From positions 1 through 42,090 of the forward strand of contig DATJHO010000089.1 in assembly GCA_035493835.1 (NCBI GenBank): 42,090 nucleotides of DNA, given 5' to 3'. The notes beneath the pieces were generated by a model, which saw only the letters and a program-made list of their open reading frames with translations, ran no database searches and was not told the origin of the DNA. Source of the DNA: DASZTU01 sp035493835. Lineage in GTDB: Bacteria > Pseudomonadota > Alphaproteobacteria > Rhizobiales > Devosiaceae. Shown here one piece after another: positions 16,174-25,188 of this stretch (positions within the stretch are counted from its first letter, which is position 1; the number at the start of each line of letters is the position of its first letter). The position numbers and the translations under genes were made by a program.

Positions 16174-17225
16174 GCCATCGCCTCCGCCCCGATCCGGCCG
16201 AGGTTTTTCGTGATCGCCTCGCGGGCGAGCGGGGATGCGCCGATAACGACGAGCGCCGTTTCACGTACCTCTTGCGGTCGCCACGGCCGGTCGAAATAGG
16301 CCGAGAGCCGGGGCCCGACGGCCTGGATCGCGAGCCGCATCGGCGAACCCGGAATGGCGGCAAAGCCTTTCAGCCGCAGGATATCGTGGGCGCGGATGGT
16401 TTCTTCGATGGTCGCGAGCAGATGGTCTTTTTCGGCCGCCGGCAATCTCAGTGAAAAAGAATCAAAATCGTCGTGCTCGTGGCCTTCCCCGCCATGCTCC
16501 AGTTCATGGGCACTATCGCGGCCCGAGAGATTGTCTTCGGTGGCAAGGCCGAGGCCGAGCAGGGCGGCGACATCGACGTGGCCGTTGGCGGCGCGGACGA
16601 TTCCCGTGCCGGGCCGCATCTTTTCGCGCAGCTCGGCTTCGACAGCGGCGAGGGCCTGAGGCTCGACCAAATCGGTCTTGTTGATCACCAAAAGGTCGGC
16701 GGCGACCAGCTGGTCGGCAAACAGTTCGCCGAGCGGGGTCAGATGGTCGAGCATCTGGTCGGACCGGCGCTGCTCGGCCACGGCGGCCTCATCGGCTGCA
16801 AAGCGCCCCTCGGCGAGCGCGGCCGCATCGACCACGGTGACGACGCCATCGATGGTAACGGCCGACTTGATCTCCGGCCAGTTGAAAGCGCGAATCAGCG
16901 GCTGCGGCAAGGCGAGGCCGGAGGTTTCGATGATGATGTGGTCGGGCCGGTCCGGGCGGGCCAGAAGCTCGGTCATCGTCGGGATAAAATCCTCGGCGAC
17001 GGTGCAGCAGATGCAGCCATTGGCCAGCTCGATCATGTCCTCTTCGCGGCAGGTTTCCTCGCCGCAGGCCGCGAGCACGGATTTGTCGACGCCGATGTCG
17101 CCGAACTCGTTGATGATGAGCGCGAGCCGTTTTCCGCGCGCATGGGCGAGGACATGACGGACGAGCGTGGTCTTGCCGGCACCGAGAAAACCGGTGATGA
17201 CGGTAACGGGAATCTTGGCAGTCAT
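16170..17225 (-). CDS. cobW: Cobalt chaperone GTPase CobW
   Basis: G3E-family GTPase thought to deliver cobalt to the CobNST chelatase. The 351-residue product has the P-loop GFLGAGKTT (12-20), the metal-binding GCICC motif (70-74), ETSGLALPQPL, the guanine-specificity motif NKTD, and an acidic/His-rich linker (HGGEGHEHDDFD, about 242-253) before the C-terminal domain. Relatives in the same family serve zinc, but the B12 riboswitch leader and the cobN neighbourhood identify this one as CobW. A strong GGAGGG ribosome site lies about 9 bases before the ATG. It is the first gene of cobW-membrane protein-cobN-cobO. Confidence 0.93.
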   Translation of the reverse strand: MTAKIPVTVITGFLGAGKTTLVRHVLAHARGKRLALIINEFGDIGVDKSVLAACGEETCREEDMIELANGCICCTVAEDFIPTMTELLARPDRPDHIIIETSGLALPQPLIRAFNWPEIKSAVTIDGVVTVVDAAALAEGRFAADEAAVAEQRRSDQMLDHLTPLGELFADQLVAADLLVINKTDLVEPQALAAVEAELREKMRPGTGIVRAANGHVDVAALLGLGLATEDNLSGRDSAHELEHGGEGHEHDDFDSFSLRLPAAEKDHLLATIEETIRAHDILRLKGFAAIPGSPMRLAIQAVGPRLSAYFDRPWRPQEVRETALVVIGASPLAREAITKNLGRIGAEAMA

Positions 17226-17257
17226 TGGCGCAAACCCTCCGTAAGCGCGGGGTGTTT

Positions 17258-17277
17258 GGAGCGGGCCCAGCCGCTCC
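17258..17277 (-). promoter_or_regulatory. Hairpin between riboswitch and cobW, possible expression platform
   Basis: On the minus strand GGAGCGG pairs with CCGCTCC around a six-base loop, between the riboswitch core and the cobW ribosome site. No U-run follows, so control by masking the ribosome site or by an alternative fold is more likely than a simple terminator. Confidence 0.4.
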
Positions 17278-17287
17278 TGATAACTCT

Positions 17288-17472
17288 CGCCGGCAGGTCT
17301 CCTGGCTCGCGGGCGTCTTGAGCGCCCTTGCCGCCTTCCCGGGTGAAATCACCCAGTGGCCATGGCAAAGGCTCGCCGCTTACAGTTGCGGGGGCAGCTG
17401 CGGCATTTTCTCCCTTGGGTGAAGCACCGCATTCCCTTTTGATCCCCGATCCGGGGAACCAGCGGTTCATCG
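17288..17472 (-). promoter_or_regulatory. Cobalamin (B12) riboswitch upstream of cobW
   Basis: Read on the minus strand, the leader contains in order the hallmark blocks of the adenosylcobalamin riboswitch: GGGAATGCGGTGC near 17425-17437, the B12 box GCTGCCCCCGCAACTGTAAG at about 17379-17398, GCCACTGGGTG near 17354, GGGAAGGCGGC and the closing AGCCAGGAGACCTGC at 17293-17307. It ends about 60 bases before the cobW ATG, so it should lower expression of cobW-membrane protein-cobN-cobO when cobalamin is plentiful. It is the only copy I found in the window. Confidence 0.95.
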
Positions 17473-17538
17473 TTCGCACGCGGCGGCGGGGAGGTCAATC
17501 GACACTCGCGCTGGTCCGGGGCCGGAAGCGGCCGGATA

Positions 17539-17653
17539 GAAGGCCCCCTCACCCTACCCCCTCCCCCAAGGGAGAGGGATGCTTGTGGCACGGCCTCGCT
17601 CCTCCTGTCCCTTGGGAGAGGTCCGTCCGGCAGGACGGGGTGAGGGGGCCTTC
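17539..17653. repeat. Dispersed palindromic element, family 1 (between riboswitch and zur)
   Basis: Perfect 13-base outer arms GAAGGCCCCCTCA (17539-17551) and TGAGGGGGCCTTC (17641-17653) enclose CCCTCCCCCAAGGGAGAGGG and a weaker second hairpin. It lies in the divergent region between the cobW leader and zur, only 58 bases before the zur start. Confidence 0.85.
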
Positions 17654-17710
17654 CCTGCGGCACCGGCGTGACCGTTTGCAACCTTGCGCACAAAGGCCTA
17701 TTTTAGCTCC

Positions 17711-18115
17711 ATGGCCGAAACCCACGAACTCACCCGCAACCAGCACCTCGTGCTCGACGCGCTTTCGGGCTCGACCGGGCCGCTATCGGCCTATGGCATT
17801 CTCGACAGGGTGCGCAGCGAGGGCATCAAGGCGCCGCTGCAGATCTACCGGGCGCTCGACCGGCTGGTGGAGATGGGTCTCGCGCACCGCCTCGAAAGCC
17901 TCAACGCATTCGTTGCCTGCGCCCATACCCATGCCGAACATGAGGGCCTTGCCGCCTTCGCCATCTGCGAAAGCTGCGGGCGGGTGGACGAATTCGCCGA
18001 CCTCGTGGTCGAGGAGCGGCTGGCCGCCTGGAGCGCCAGCACCGGTTTCAGGGCCGAGCGCACGACCATCGAAATCCGCGGGCACTGCAAGGATTGCGTG
18101 GCCGCCGGGCGGTAG
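17711..18115 (+). CDS. zur: Fur-family regulator, probably the zinc uptake regulator Zur
   Basis: Metal-sensing repressor. The 134-residue product from the ATG at 17711 has a winged-helix DNA-binding part (TRNQHLVLDALSGSTGPLSAY, then LQIYRALDRLVEMGLAHR at 43-60), a metal-binding HTHAEHE stretch (72-78), CESC (86-89) and CKDC (126-129) pairs for the structural zinc. The combination and short length fit Zur better than Fur or Irr. An in-frame ATG nine codons upstream is less likely. It is divergent from the cobW riboswitch leader; I see no clear palindromic Zur box in front of it. The link with cobW is positional only. Confidence 0.85.
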   Translation: MAETHELTRNQHLVLDALSGSTGPLSAYGILDRVRSEGIKAPLQIYRALDRLVEMGLAHRLESLNAFVACAHTHAEHEGLAAFAICESCGRVDEFADLVVEERLAAWSASTGFRAERTTIEIRGHCKDCVAAGR

Positions 18116-18280
18116 GGAACCCCGTCAGGCAGCGGCCCCGCGGCTGTCCTTCACCTATGTTAATCACATTGCTTTTTCTTCCCTCCGAGGGCGCGAAACC
18201 ATTCGGGTACCGCGAGGTTGACGGGATAACCGCGCCTGGACCGATGGCGAAGCCAACGGCGGCGCGGCGGCAAAAATGGC

Positions 18281-18288
18281 AAGGAGGA
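18281..18288 (+). promoter_or_regulatory. Strong ribosome binding site that fixes the start of the hydrophilic protein gene
   Basis: AAGGAGGA lies six bases before the ATG at 18295-18297. An in-frame ATG at 18244 lacks such a site, which decides the start. Confidence 0.75.
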
Positions 18289-18294
18289 ACCCCA

Positions 18295-18669
18295 ATGCCC
18301 ACGGGAAATCAGCAAGGCACCGGCAAGCACGGCCACAAGGATTCGCAGGAGCCCTATCCCCACACCAAGGAGAATGCCAACGGCTCGAGCGCCCAGGGTA
18401 AGGAAAGCCAAGGGCGGAGCAGCGGGCGGGAGAGCAATGGCGACGGGAAGCAGGACCGCTCGGGTGAGGCGCGTAGCGCGTCCGACCGCCAGGGCGGCTC
18501 AAGCGAGGAGAAGCGCAGTTCGTCCGAACGCCAGGGCAGTTCGCGGCAGGACTCCGATAACAGCGAGTCGGAGGAGTCGTTGAAGAGCCGCGAATACAAG
18601 GACGAAAAGGGCGAGACGCACCACCACACCAAGGCCTACATGGAACAGCACCAAAACGAGAAAAAGTAG
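18295..18669 (+). CDS. Small, highly hydrophilic low-complexity protein (hydrophilin-like, unknown)
   Basis: The 124-residue product has no hydrophobic core: it is dominated by Ser, Gly, Glu, Gln, Lys, Arg and Asp, with loosely repeated units such as RQGGSSEEKRSSSERQGSS in the middle and His-rich ends (GKHGHKDSQEPYPHTKE near the start; KGETHHHTKAYMEQHQNEKK-type end). This composition resembles hydrophilins and other desiccation- or osmotic-stress proteins, which stay unfolded in solution. No domain is recognised, and function is inferred from composition only. The strong ribosome site supports real translation. It follows zur by 179 bases on the same strand; whether it shares a promoter is unclear. 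Confidence 0.75.
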   Translation: MPTGNQQGTGKHGHKDSQEPYPHTKENANGSSAQGKESQGRSSGRESNGDGKQDRSGEARSASDRQGGSSEEKRSSSERQGSSRQDSDNSESEESLKSREYKDEKGETHHHTKAYMEQHQNEKK

Positions 18670-18770
18670 GTTTGGTTGTTGGCGCGGGGTGGGCGTGGTC
18701 CGGTTGGGCGGCGTCCGGCCAATGCGAGCTTGTCGTTCGAAGCGCGGATTGCCGCAGGTCTTGCTAAGGG

Positions 18771-18803
18771 GACCTCATCCTGAGCTTGTCGACGGACGAG
18801 GTC
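18771..18803. repeat. Dispersed palindrome, family 2 (downstream of dppF)
   Basis: GACCTCATCC and GGACGAGGTC arms around TGAGCTTGTCGAC. It lies a few bases beyond the dppF stop and could form the 3' hairpin of the dpp message, though no U-run follows. Otherwise I see nothing in 18670-18809. Confidence 0.7.
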
Positions 18804-18809
18804 GGGGGC

Positions 18810-19819
18810 TTACGCGGCCGAAACCGCATTCACCGGGGCATGCGCCGGCACGGGAATTCGCCCTTCCTCCACGCCGTGGCAGGCGACTATGGTCTCACCC
18901 GCCGGCAGCATTTGCGGCACCTCGGTGCGGCAGCGGTCGTTGGCGAAGGGGCAGCGCGGATTGAAGGGGCAACCCTTGGGCGGGTTGAACGGCGAAGGTA
19001 GTTCGCCCGAAAGCCGCGCCCGCTGGCCGCGCCGCTCCGGATCGGCGATCGGGGTCGCGGCAAGCAGAGCCTGCGTATAGGGGTGGCGCGGCGTTTCGAA
19101 CAGCGCTTCGGCCGGCGCGATCTCCACCCCGCGGCCCAGGTACATCACCATCACATTGTCGGCGACGTGGCGGACCACGGCCAGCGCGTGGCTGATGAAC
19201 ACATAGGTGAGGCCGCGCCGTTCCTGCAGATCCGCCAGCAGGTTGAGAATCTGCGCCTGGATGGAGACATCGAGCGCGGAGACCGGCTCGTCGAGCACCA
19301 GGATTTTAGGCTCGAGCATCAGTGCCCGAGCGATGGCGATGCGCTGGCGCTGGCCGCCAGAGAACATGTGCGGGTAGCGCCCGTAATGCTCGGGACGCAG
19401 GCCCACTTCGGCCAGCATCTTCTGCGCCCTGTCCTGCCGCCCGGCGGCGGAAAGGCGGGTGTTGATCTTCAGCGGCTCTTCGAGGATCGCGCCGATTTTT
19501 TGGCGCGGATTGAGCGAGCCATAGGGGTTCTGGAACACGATCTGGACGGTGGCGCGCAAAGCCTTGAGGTCCGTTGCCGCGCCCGCCGACACATCGCGGC
19601 CATCGATCACGAGCTGGCCGCCGGTGGGTGGCTCGATCATCGTCAGCATGCGGGCGAGGGTGGATTTGCCGCAGCCGGATTCGCCCACGATGGCGAGCGT
19701 GGTGCCTTCCTCGACGGCAAAAGTCGCCTCGGAGACGGCGTGCAGCGTAAAGGGCTTGCTCAGCAGGCCGCGGGTGACCTCGTAGTCGCGCTCGAGGTGC
19801 TCGGCCGTGATCAGGGCGG

Positions 19820-19823
<4 letters not shown>
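18810..19823 (-). CDS. dppF: Dipeptide ABC transporter ATP-binding protein DppF
   Basis: Second ATPase subunit of the dipeptide importer. The 337-residue product has the Walker A GESGCGKST near residue 54, the signature FSGGQRQRIAIARAL, Walker B ILVLDEPVSALD, and the C-terminal oligopeptide-transporter extension with CPFNPRCPFANDRC, a cysteine set known to bind an iron-sulphur cluster in this family. Start ATG at 19821-19823 overlaps the dppD stop as ATGA; in-frame codons upstream are inside dppD. It is the last gene of dppA-B-C-D-F. Confidence 0.94.
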
Positions 19824-20800
<977 letters not shown>

Positions 20801-20803
20801 GCG

Positions 20804-21736
20804 TCAGCTCCGCTTGAGCTTGGGGTCGAGCGCGTCGCGCAGGCCGTCGCCCATCAGGTTGATGGCGAGCACGGTGATGAGGATGGCAAGGCCCGGGAAG
20901 GTCACCACCCACCAGGCGCGGAGGATGAGGTCGCGCGCATCGGCCAGCATGGTGCCCCATTCGGGCGTCGGCGGCTGCGCGCCCATGCCGAGAAAGCCGA
21001 GCGCCGCCGCCTCGAGGATGGCGTTGGAGAAGGAGAGCGTCGCCTGCACGATCAGCGGGGCGAGGCAATTGGGGAGGATGGTGATCAGCATCAGCCGCAG
21101 ATGGCCGGCGCCAGCGACCTTGGCCGAAGTGACATATTCGCGGTTCTTTTCGGCCATCACCGCGGCGCGCACCAGGCGGGCGAAATGCGGCTGCATGACG
21201 AGGGCGATCGCGATCATGGAGTTGAGCAGCCCGCGCCCCAGGACCGCCACCAGCACCAGCGCCAGAAGCAGCGAGGGGAAGGCGAGGATGATATCCATCA
21301 CCCGCATGATGACGGTATCGACCCAGCCGCGGAAATAGCCGGCCAGCAGCCCAAGGATCACGCCGCTGATCAGCGACACGATCACGACCAGAAGGCCGAT
21401 CATCAGCGAATAGCGCGCGCCATGCATGATGCGCGAGAGCATGTCGCGGCCGACTGCATCGGTGCCGAGCAGGAAGGCGGAATTGCCGCCATGCTGCCAG
21501 ATCGGCGGCACCAGAACCGCCTGCGGGAATTGCGCGCTCGGATCATAGGGGGCGAGCCAGGGGGCGACGATCGCCATGAGCACGAGCAGCACGAAAACCA
21601 CGAGGCCGACGACCGCGCCCCTGCTCTGCGAAAAATAGTGCCAGAACTCGGCAAGCCCGGCCAAGCGGCTTTCGCCGCGCGGCAAAGCGATTTCGGCCGC
21701 AGTCCCGACCGGGGCTTCTGTGGGAGCGTCGGTCAT
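20804..21736 (-). CDS. dppC: Dipeptide ABC transporter permease DppC
   Basis: Inner-membrane permease. The 310-residue product has a polar N terminus, a first helix at about residues 42-62, the periplasmic LLGTDAVGRDMLSR segment typical of OppC/DppC, five more helices, and the EAA loop region AAALGFLGMGAQPPTPEWG that contacts the ATPases. It starts within two bases of the dppB stop (TAG at 21737-21739). Confidence 0.94.
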   Translation of the reverse strand: MTDAPTEAPVGTAAEIALPRGESRLAGLAEFWHYFSQSRGAVVGLVVFVLLVLMAIVAPWLAPYDPSAQFPQAVLVPPIWQHGGNSAFLLGTDAVGRDMLSRIMHGARYSLMIGLLVVIVSLISGVILGLLAGYFRGWVDTVIMRVMDIILAFPSLLLALVLVAVLGRGLLNSMIAIALVMQPHFARLVRAAVMAEKNREYVTSAKVAGAGHLRLMLITILPNCLAPLIVQATLSFSNAILEAAALGFLGMGAQPPTPEWGTMLADARDLILRAWWVVTFPGLAILITVLAINLMGDGLRDALDPKLKRS

Positions 21737-22744
21737 CTATTGTACTCGGACACGCGGATTGATGACGGCATAAAGGAGGTCGACCACGAGGTTAACCATC
21801 ATGATGATGACGGCTATGATGAGGAGGCCCCCCTGCACCACCGCGTAGTCGCGGTGGCCGATGGCATCGATCATCCACTTGCCTACGCCGGGCCAGGAAA
21901 AGATCGTTTCGGTGAGCACGGCGCCGGCCATCAGCAAGCCGATCTGGAGGCCTATGGTGGTGACGACCGGGATCAGCGCATTGCGGAAGGCGTGGAGGCC
22001 GATGACGCGGCTGAGCGACAGCCCCTTTGAGCGCGCGGTGCGGATATAGTCCTCGCCCAGCACTTCCAGCATGGCCGAGCGGGTCTGGCGGGCGATCACC
22101 GCGAGCGGAATGGTCGCAAGCACGATGGTGGGGAGGATCAGGTGCGAAACCGCCGACTGGAAGGCGCCCTTCTGTCCCGATAACAGGCTATCGATGAGCA
22201 TGAAGCCGGTGACCGGCTTGAAATAATACAGCAGGTCAATGCGGCCGGACACGGGCGTCCAGTGCAGCACGCCGGCAAAGACGATGATCAGCAGGATGCC
22301 CCACCAGAAGATCGGCATGGAATAGCCGACGAGCGCGGTGCCCGTCGCGAATTGATCGAACCAGGAGCCGCGCTTGACGGCTGCGAAGATGCCGGCGGGC
22401 ACGCCCAGGACGATGGCCAGCAGTATGGCGCAGATCGAGAGTTCCAGCGTTGCCGGGAACAGGGTCAGGAACTGGGTGAGAACCGGCGTCTTGGTGGCGA
22501 GCGAAGTGCCGAAATCGCCATGCAGCACGCCCCAGAGATAGCTCAGATATTGCTGCCACAGCGGCCGGTCGAAGCCGAACTGGTGCATGAGTTCGGCATG
22601 GCGCTCGGGGGTCATCGCGTACTCGCCGGAGAGCAGCGTCACGGGATCGACCGACAGGACGCGGATAAGGCCAAAGGAAACGATGGAAATGCCGATCAGG
22701 GTCGGCACCACCATCGCAAGTCTCTTCAGGATAAATCGCAGCAT
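21737..22744 (-). CDS. dppB: Dipeptide ABC transporter permease DppB
   Basis: Partner permease. The 335-residue product opens with MLRFILKRLAMVVPTLIGIS, the usual first helix of DppB/OppB proteins, followed by the large periplasmic segment with FGFDRPLWQQYLSYL and GDFGTS, then five helices with RTARSKGLS in the EAA loop. It follows dppA after 53 bases containing a strong hairpin. Confidence 0.94.
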   Translation of the reverse strand: MLRFILKRLAMVVPTLIGISIVSFGLIRVLSVDPVTLLSGEYAMTPERHAELMHQFGFDRPLWQQYLSYLWGVLHGDFGTSLATKTPVLTQFLTLFPATLELSICAILLAIVLGVPAGIFAAVKRGSWFDQFATGTALVGYSMPIFWWGILLIIVFAGVLHWTPVSGRIDLLYYFKPVTGFMLIDSLLSGQKGAFQSAVSHLILPTIVLATIPLAVIARQTRSAMLEVLGEDYIRTARSKGLSLSRVIGLHAFRNALIPVVTTIGLQIGLLMAGAVLTETIFSWPGVGKWMIDAIGHRDYAVVQGGLLIIAVIIMMVNLVVDLLYAVINPRVRVQ

Positions 22745-22754
22745 TGAACCGGTG

Positions 22755-22788
22755 CCAGGGAGACGGCGGGTAAGCCGCCGCCGCCCTG
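22755..22788 (-). promoter_or_regulatory. Intercistronic hairpin between dppA and dppB
   Basis: On the minus strand CAGGG...CGGCGG pairs with CCGCCG...CCCTG around a short loop. Hairpins at this place in ABC importer operons often protect the binding-protein message and lower read-through, giving more DppA than permease; here that role is inferred. Confidence 0.55.
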
Positions 22789-22797
22789 TTGCACGTC

Positions 22798-24393
22798 TTA
22801 CTCCGTTTTGTCCACGTTTTCGAAGCGGTGGTAGCCGAGGGGGTCAAGGGTAAAGCCCACGACCTTCTTGCTCATCGGCTCGAACACTTCGGAGTGCGCG
22901 ATGGTGAACCAGGGAGCCTGCTCGTTGAAGATCACTTCGGCCTGCTCGTAGAGCTTGGCGCGTTCGGCCTGGTCGGTGGCAATCTTGGCCTTCTTGATCA
23001 AGGCGTCGAAGTCCTTGTCGCACCAGTTGGAATAGTTGTTGGAGGGCACGGCGTCGCAGCCGAGCAGGATCGCCATGAAGTTGTCCGGATCGCCGTTGTC
23101 GCCGCTCCAGCCGGCCTGCATCGCGCCGTCGCGCGAGGTCGAACCGAGCGTCTTCAGGTACTGCGCCCAATCCATGGTGTCGATGTTGGCGGTCACGCCC
23201 ACCTTGGCGAGATCGGCCTGCATCAGCTCGGCGAGACGCCGACCATTCGGATTATAGGGACGCGACACGGGCATCGCCCAGATCTTCATCGTCAGGTTCT
23301 TGACGCCGGCGTCGGCAAGCATCTGCTTGGCCTTTTCCGGATCATAGGGCAGGTTCGTGGTGTCCTTGTTATAGCCCCACATGGTCGGCGGGATCGGGTT
23401 CACCGCCGGGATGGCGTTGCCGCCATAAACGGCGTCGATCATCGCCTTGCGGTCGAACGACATGTTCAGGGCCTGGCGCACCTTCACGTTGTCGAACGGC
23501 TTTTCCTGCGTGTTGTAGGCGAGGTAGGCGACATTGAGGCCCGGCAGATCTTCCATCTTCAGGTCCGGATCGCCCTTGAGATCGGCGATGTCGGCCGGGT
23601 TCGGATACGACATGATGTCACATTCGCCCGCCTTGAGCTTTTGCACGCGAACCGAGGGATCGGACGTGATGGCAAAGATCAGGTCATCGATCTTGGGCTT
23701 GCCGGCGTAGTAATCCGGGTTGGCCTTGAAACGGATCACCGCATCCTGCTGGTAAGCCACGAAGATGAAGGGGCCAGTGCCGACCGGCATCTGGTTCATC
23801 TGCGCCTGATTGCCGGACTTGGTCAGCGAATCCGCATATTCCTTCGAGATGATCGAGGCAAAATCCATGCCCATGTCGGCGAGGAAGGCGGCATCGGGGG
23901 TGTTGAGAGTGAACTTCACCGTGTAGTCGTCGACCTTTTCGACGGACTTCAGCTCGGCGGGCAAGCTCATCGACACGAAATAGTCGTAGGAAATGCCGGA
24001 GGTATAAGAATACCAGGGGTTCTTCTTGTCCAGCTGGCGCATGAACGAGAACACCACGTCATCGGCATTGAAATCGCGGGTGGGGGTGAAGTAATCGGTA
24101 GTCTGGAACTTCACGCCCTTGCGCAGATGGAAGGTATAGGTCAGCCCGTCCGGCGCAATATCCCAGCTTTCGGCGAGGCCTGGCAGCAGCGTGGTCTTGC
24201 CGGGCGCGAACTCGACCAAACGGCTATAGGCCGTGCGCGAGGCGGCATCAAAAGTGGTACCGGAGGTATAGGCGGCCGGATCAAACCCTTCGGGCGAGCC
24301 TTCCGAACAATATATCAACGACTTGGCATAAGCGCCGCCGGCCAGCACAACGGCAATTGCCGAGGCGGCCAGCAGGGTTTTGAGCAATCGCAT
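22798..24393 (-). CDS. dppA: Periplasmic dipeptide-binding protein DppA
   Basis: Solute-binding protein that gives the importer its specificity. The 531-residue product has a signal peptide of about 23 residues (MRLLKTLLAASAIAVVLAGG, cleavage after AYA) and the mature start KSLIYCSEGSPEGFDPA, which closely follows E. coli DppA. The family signatures LVEFAPGKTTLLPGLAESW, FHLRKGVKFQ, NADDVVFSF, IPPTMWGYN, WAMPVSRPYNPNGRR and WSGDNGDPDNF are all present. An AGGGAG ribosome site precedes the ATG. It heads the dpp operon. The divergent 148-base gap to the VOC gene must hold its promoter. Confidence 0.95.
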   Translation of the reverse strand: MRLLKTLLAASAIAVVLAGGAYAKSLIYCSEGSPEGFDPAAYTSGTTFDAASRTAYSRLVEFAPGKTTLLPGLAESWDIAPDGLTYTFHLRKGVKFQTTDYFTPTRDFNADDVVFSFMRQLDKKNPWYSYTSGISYDYFVSMSLPAELKSVEKVDDYTVKFTLNTPDAAFLADMGMDFASIISKEYADSLTKSGNQAQMNQMPVGTGPFIFVAYQQDAVIRFKANPDYYAGKPKIDDLIFAITSDPSVRVQKLKAGECDIMSYPNPADIADLKGDPDLKMEDLPGLNVAYLAYNTQEKPFDNVKVRQALNMSFDRKAMIDAVYGGNAIPAVNPIPPTMWGYNKDTTNLPYDPEKAKQMLADAGVKNLTMKIWAMPVSRPYNPNGRRLAELMQADLAKVGVTANIDTMDWAQYLKTLGSTSRDGAMQAGWSGDNGDPDNFMAILLGCDAVPSNNYSNWCDKDFDALIKKAKIATDQAERAKLYEQAEVIFNEQAPWFTIAHSEVFEPMSKKVVGFTLDPLGYHRFENVDKTE

Positions 24394-24541
24394 GAGCAGT
24401 CTCCCTGACTAAACTTGCGCCGAACGTTTTACCTCGTTCGGCTTGAAACTCAGCAAAGCTTGTTTTACGAGCACGCGCAATGGGAATGTGGCACTCTTAT
24501 GTCAGCCGCCGGGCAGGCGCACAGAGGACAAAGGGGACCAA

Positions 24542-24934
24542 GTGCCACAGAAAATCGCGACCGTTGCCATCGTCGTTGCCGACTATGACGAGGCCATCTC
24601 CTTTTATTGCGAAAGGCTCGGCTTCGAGCTGGTGGCGGACACCCCGCTCGGCGGGGGCAAGCGCTGGGTGGTCGTAGCTCCGACGGATGGCGGGGGCGCC
24701 CGCCTGCTGCTGGCCAAGGCCGATGGCGAGGAGCAGGCCGGGGCGATCGGCGACCAGACCGGCGGACGGGTGGGGTTCTTCCTCGAGACCGACGATTTTT
24801 TCCGCGATTTCGAGGCGTTTTCCGCCCGTGGCGTGCGTTTCCTGGAGGCGCCGCGGCATGAGGCCTATGGCACCGTGGCGGTGTTCGAGGATCTTTATGG
24901 GAACAAGTGGGATCTGATCGAGGCGAAGGGGTAG
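24542..24934 (+). CDS. VOC-fold (glyoxalase/bleomycin resistance type) protein
   Basis: The 130-residue product from a GTG start (AAGGGGACC ribosome site just before) has the paired beta-alpha-beta-beta-beta units of the VOC fold: IATVAIVVADYDEAISFYCE, LGFELVADTP, GGRVGFFLETDDFF, then GVRFLEAPRHEAYGTVAVFE and YGNKWDLIEAKG. The first metal ligand, usually His in the first strand, appears to be Thr (ATVAIVV), while the last Glu (DLIE) is present, so catalytic metal binding is uncertain. Substrate unknown. It is divergent from dppA. Confidence 0.85.
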   Translation: MPQKIATVAIVVADYDEAISFYCERLGFELVADTPLGGGKRWVVVAPTDGGGARLLLAKADGEEQAGAIGDQTGGRVGFFLETDDFFRDFEAFSARGVRFLEAPRHEAYGTVAVFEDLYGNKWDLIEAKG

Positions 24935-24955
24935 GCGGTCGCGAGCACGTACCGA

Positions 24956-24988
24956 GCCCTCATGGTGAGCTTGTTGAACCACGAGGGC
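24956..24988. repeat. Dispersed palindrome, family 2
   Basis: GCCCTCATGGTGAGC and AACCACGAGGGC arms with a short loop. It is paired with another copy 15 bases further on; the two fill most of the gap between the VOC gene and the aldo/keto reductase. Confidence 0.7.
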
Positions 24989-25002
24989 GTGCCGGGTGAT
25001 GG

Positions 25003-25037
25003 AGCCCTCGTCCTTCGACAGGCTCAGGATGAGGGCT
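25003..25037. repeat. Dispersed palindrome, family 2
   Basis: AGCCCTCGTCCTTCGAC and GGCTCAGGATGAGGGCT arms, in opposite orientation to the copy just upstream. Confidence 0.7.
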
Positions 25038-25188
25038 TGTGGATGGGACGCCGTTCGCTGATCCGGCCTCTGGTGCGGGTAAGCCCCATGCCTTGGCTAA
25101 AACCTGCCAACTTGCACCGCGGAGGGCTTGCGCCCATGGTGGACCACGCTAGTCTGAAAACCCCACCTTACCCATCCGGAGATTTGCC

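Noticed and set aside
17226..17480. Small open frames across the riboswitch leader
   Set aside because: They overlap the conserved riboswitch core and have no ribosome site or homology.
22789..24408. Open frame of 539 codons on the plus strand
   Set aside because: Antisense to dppA, which has a signal peptide and close match to the known family.
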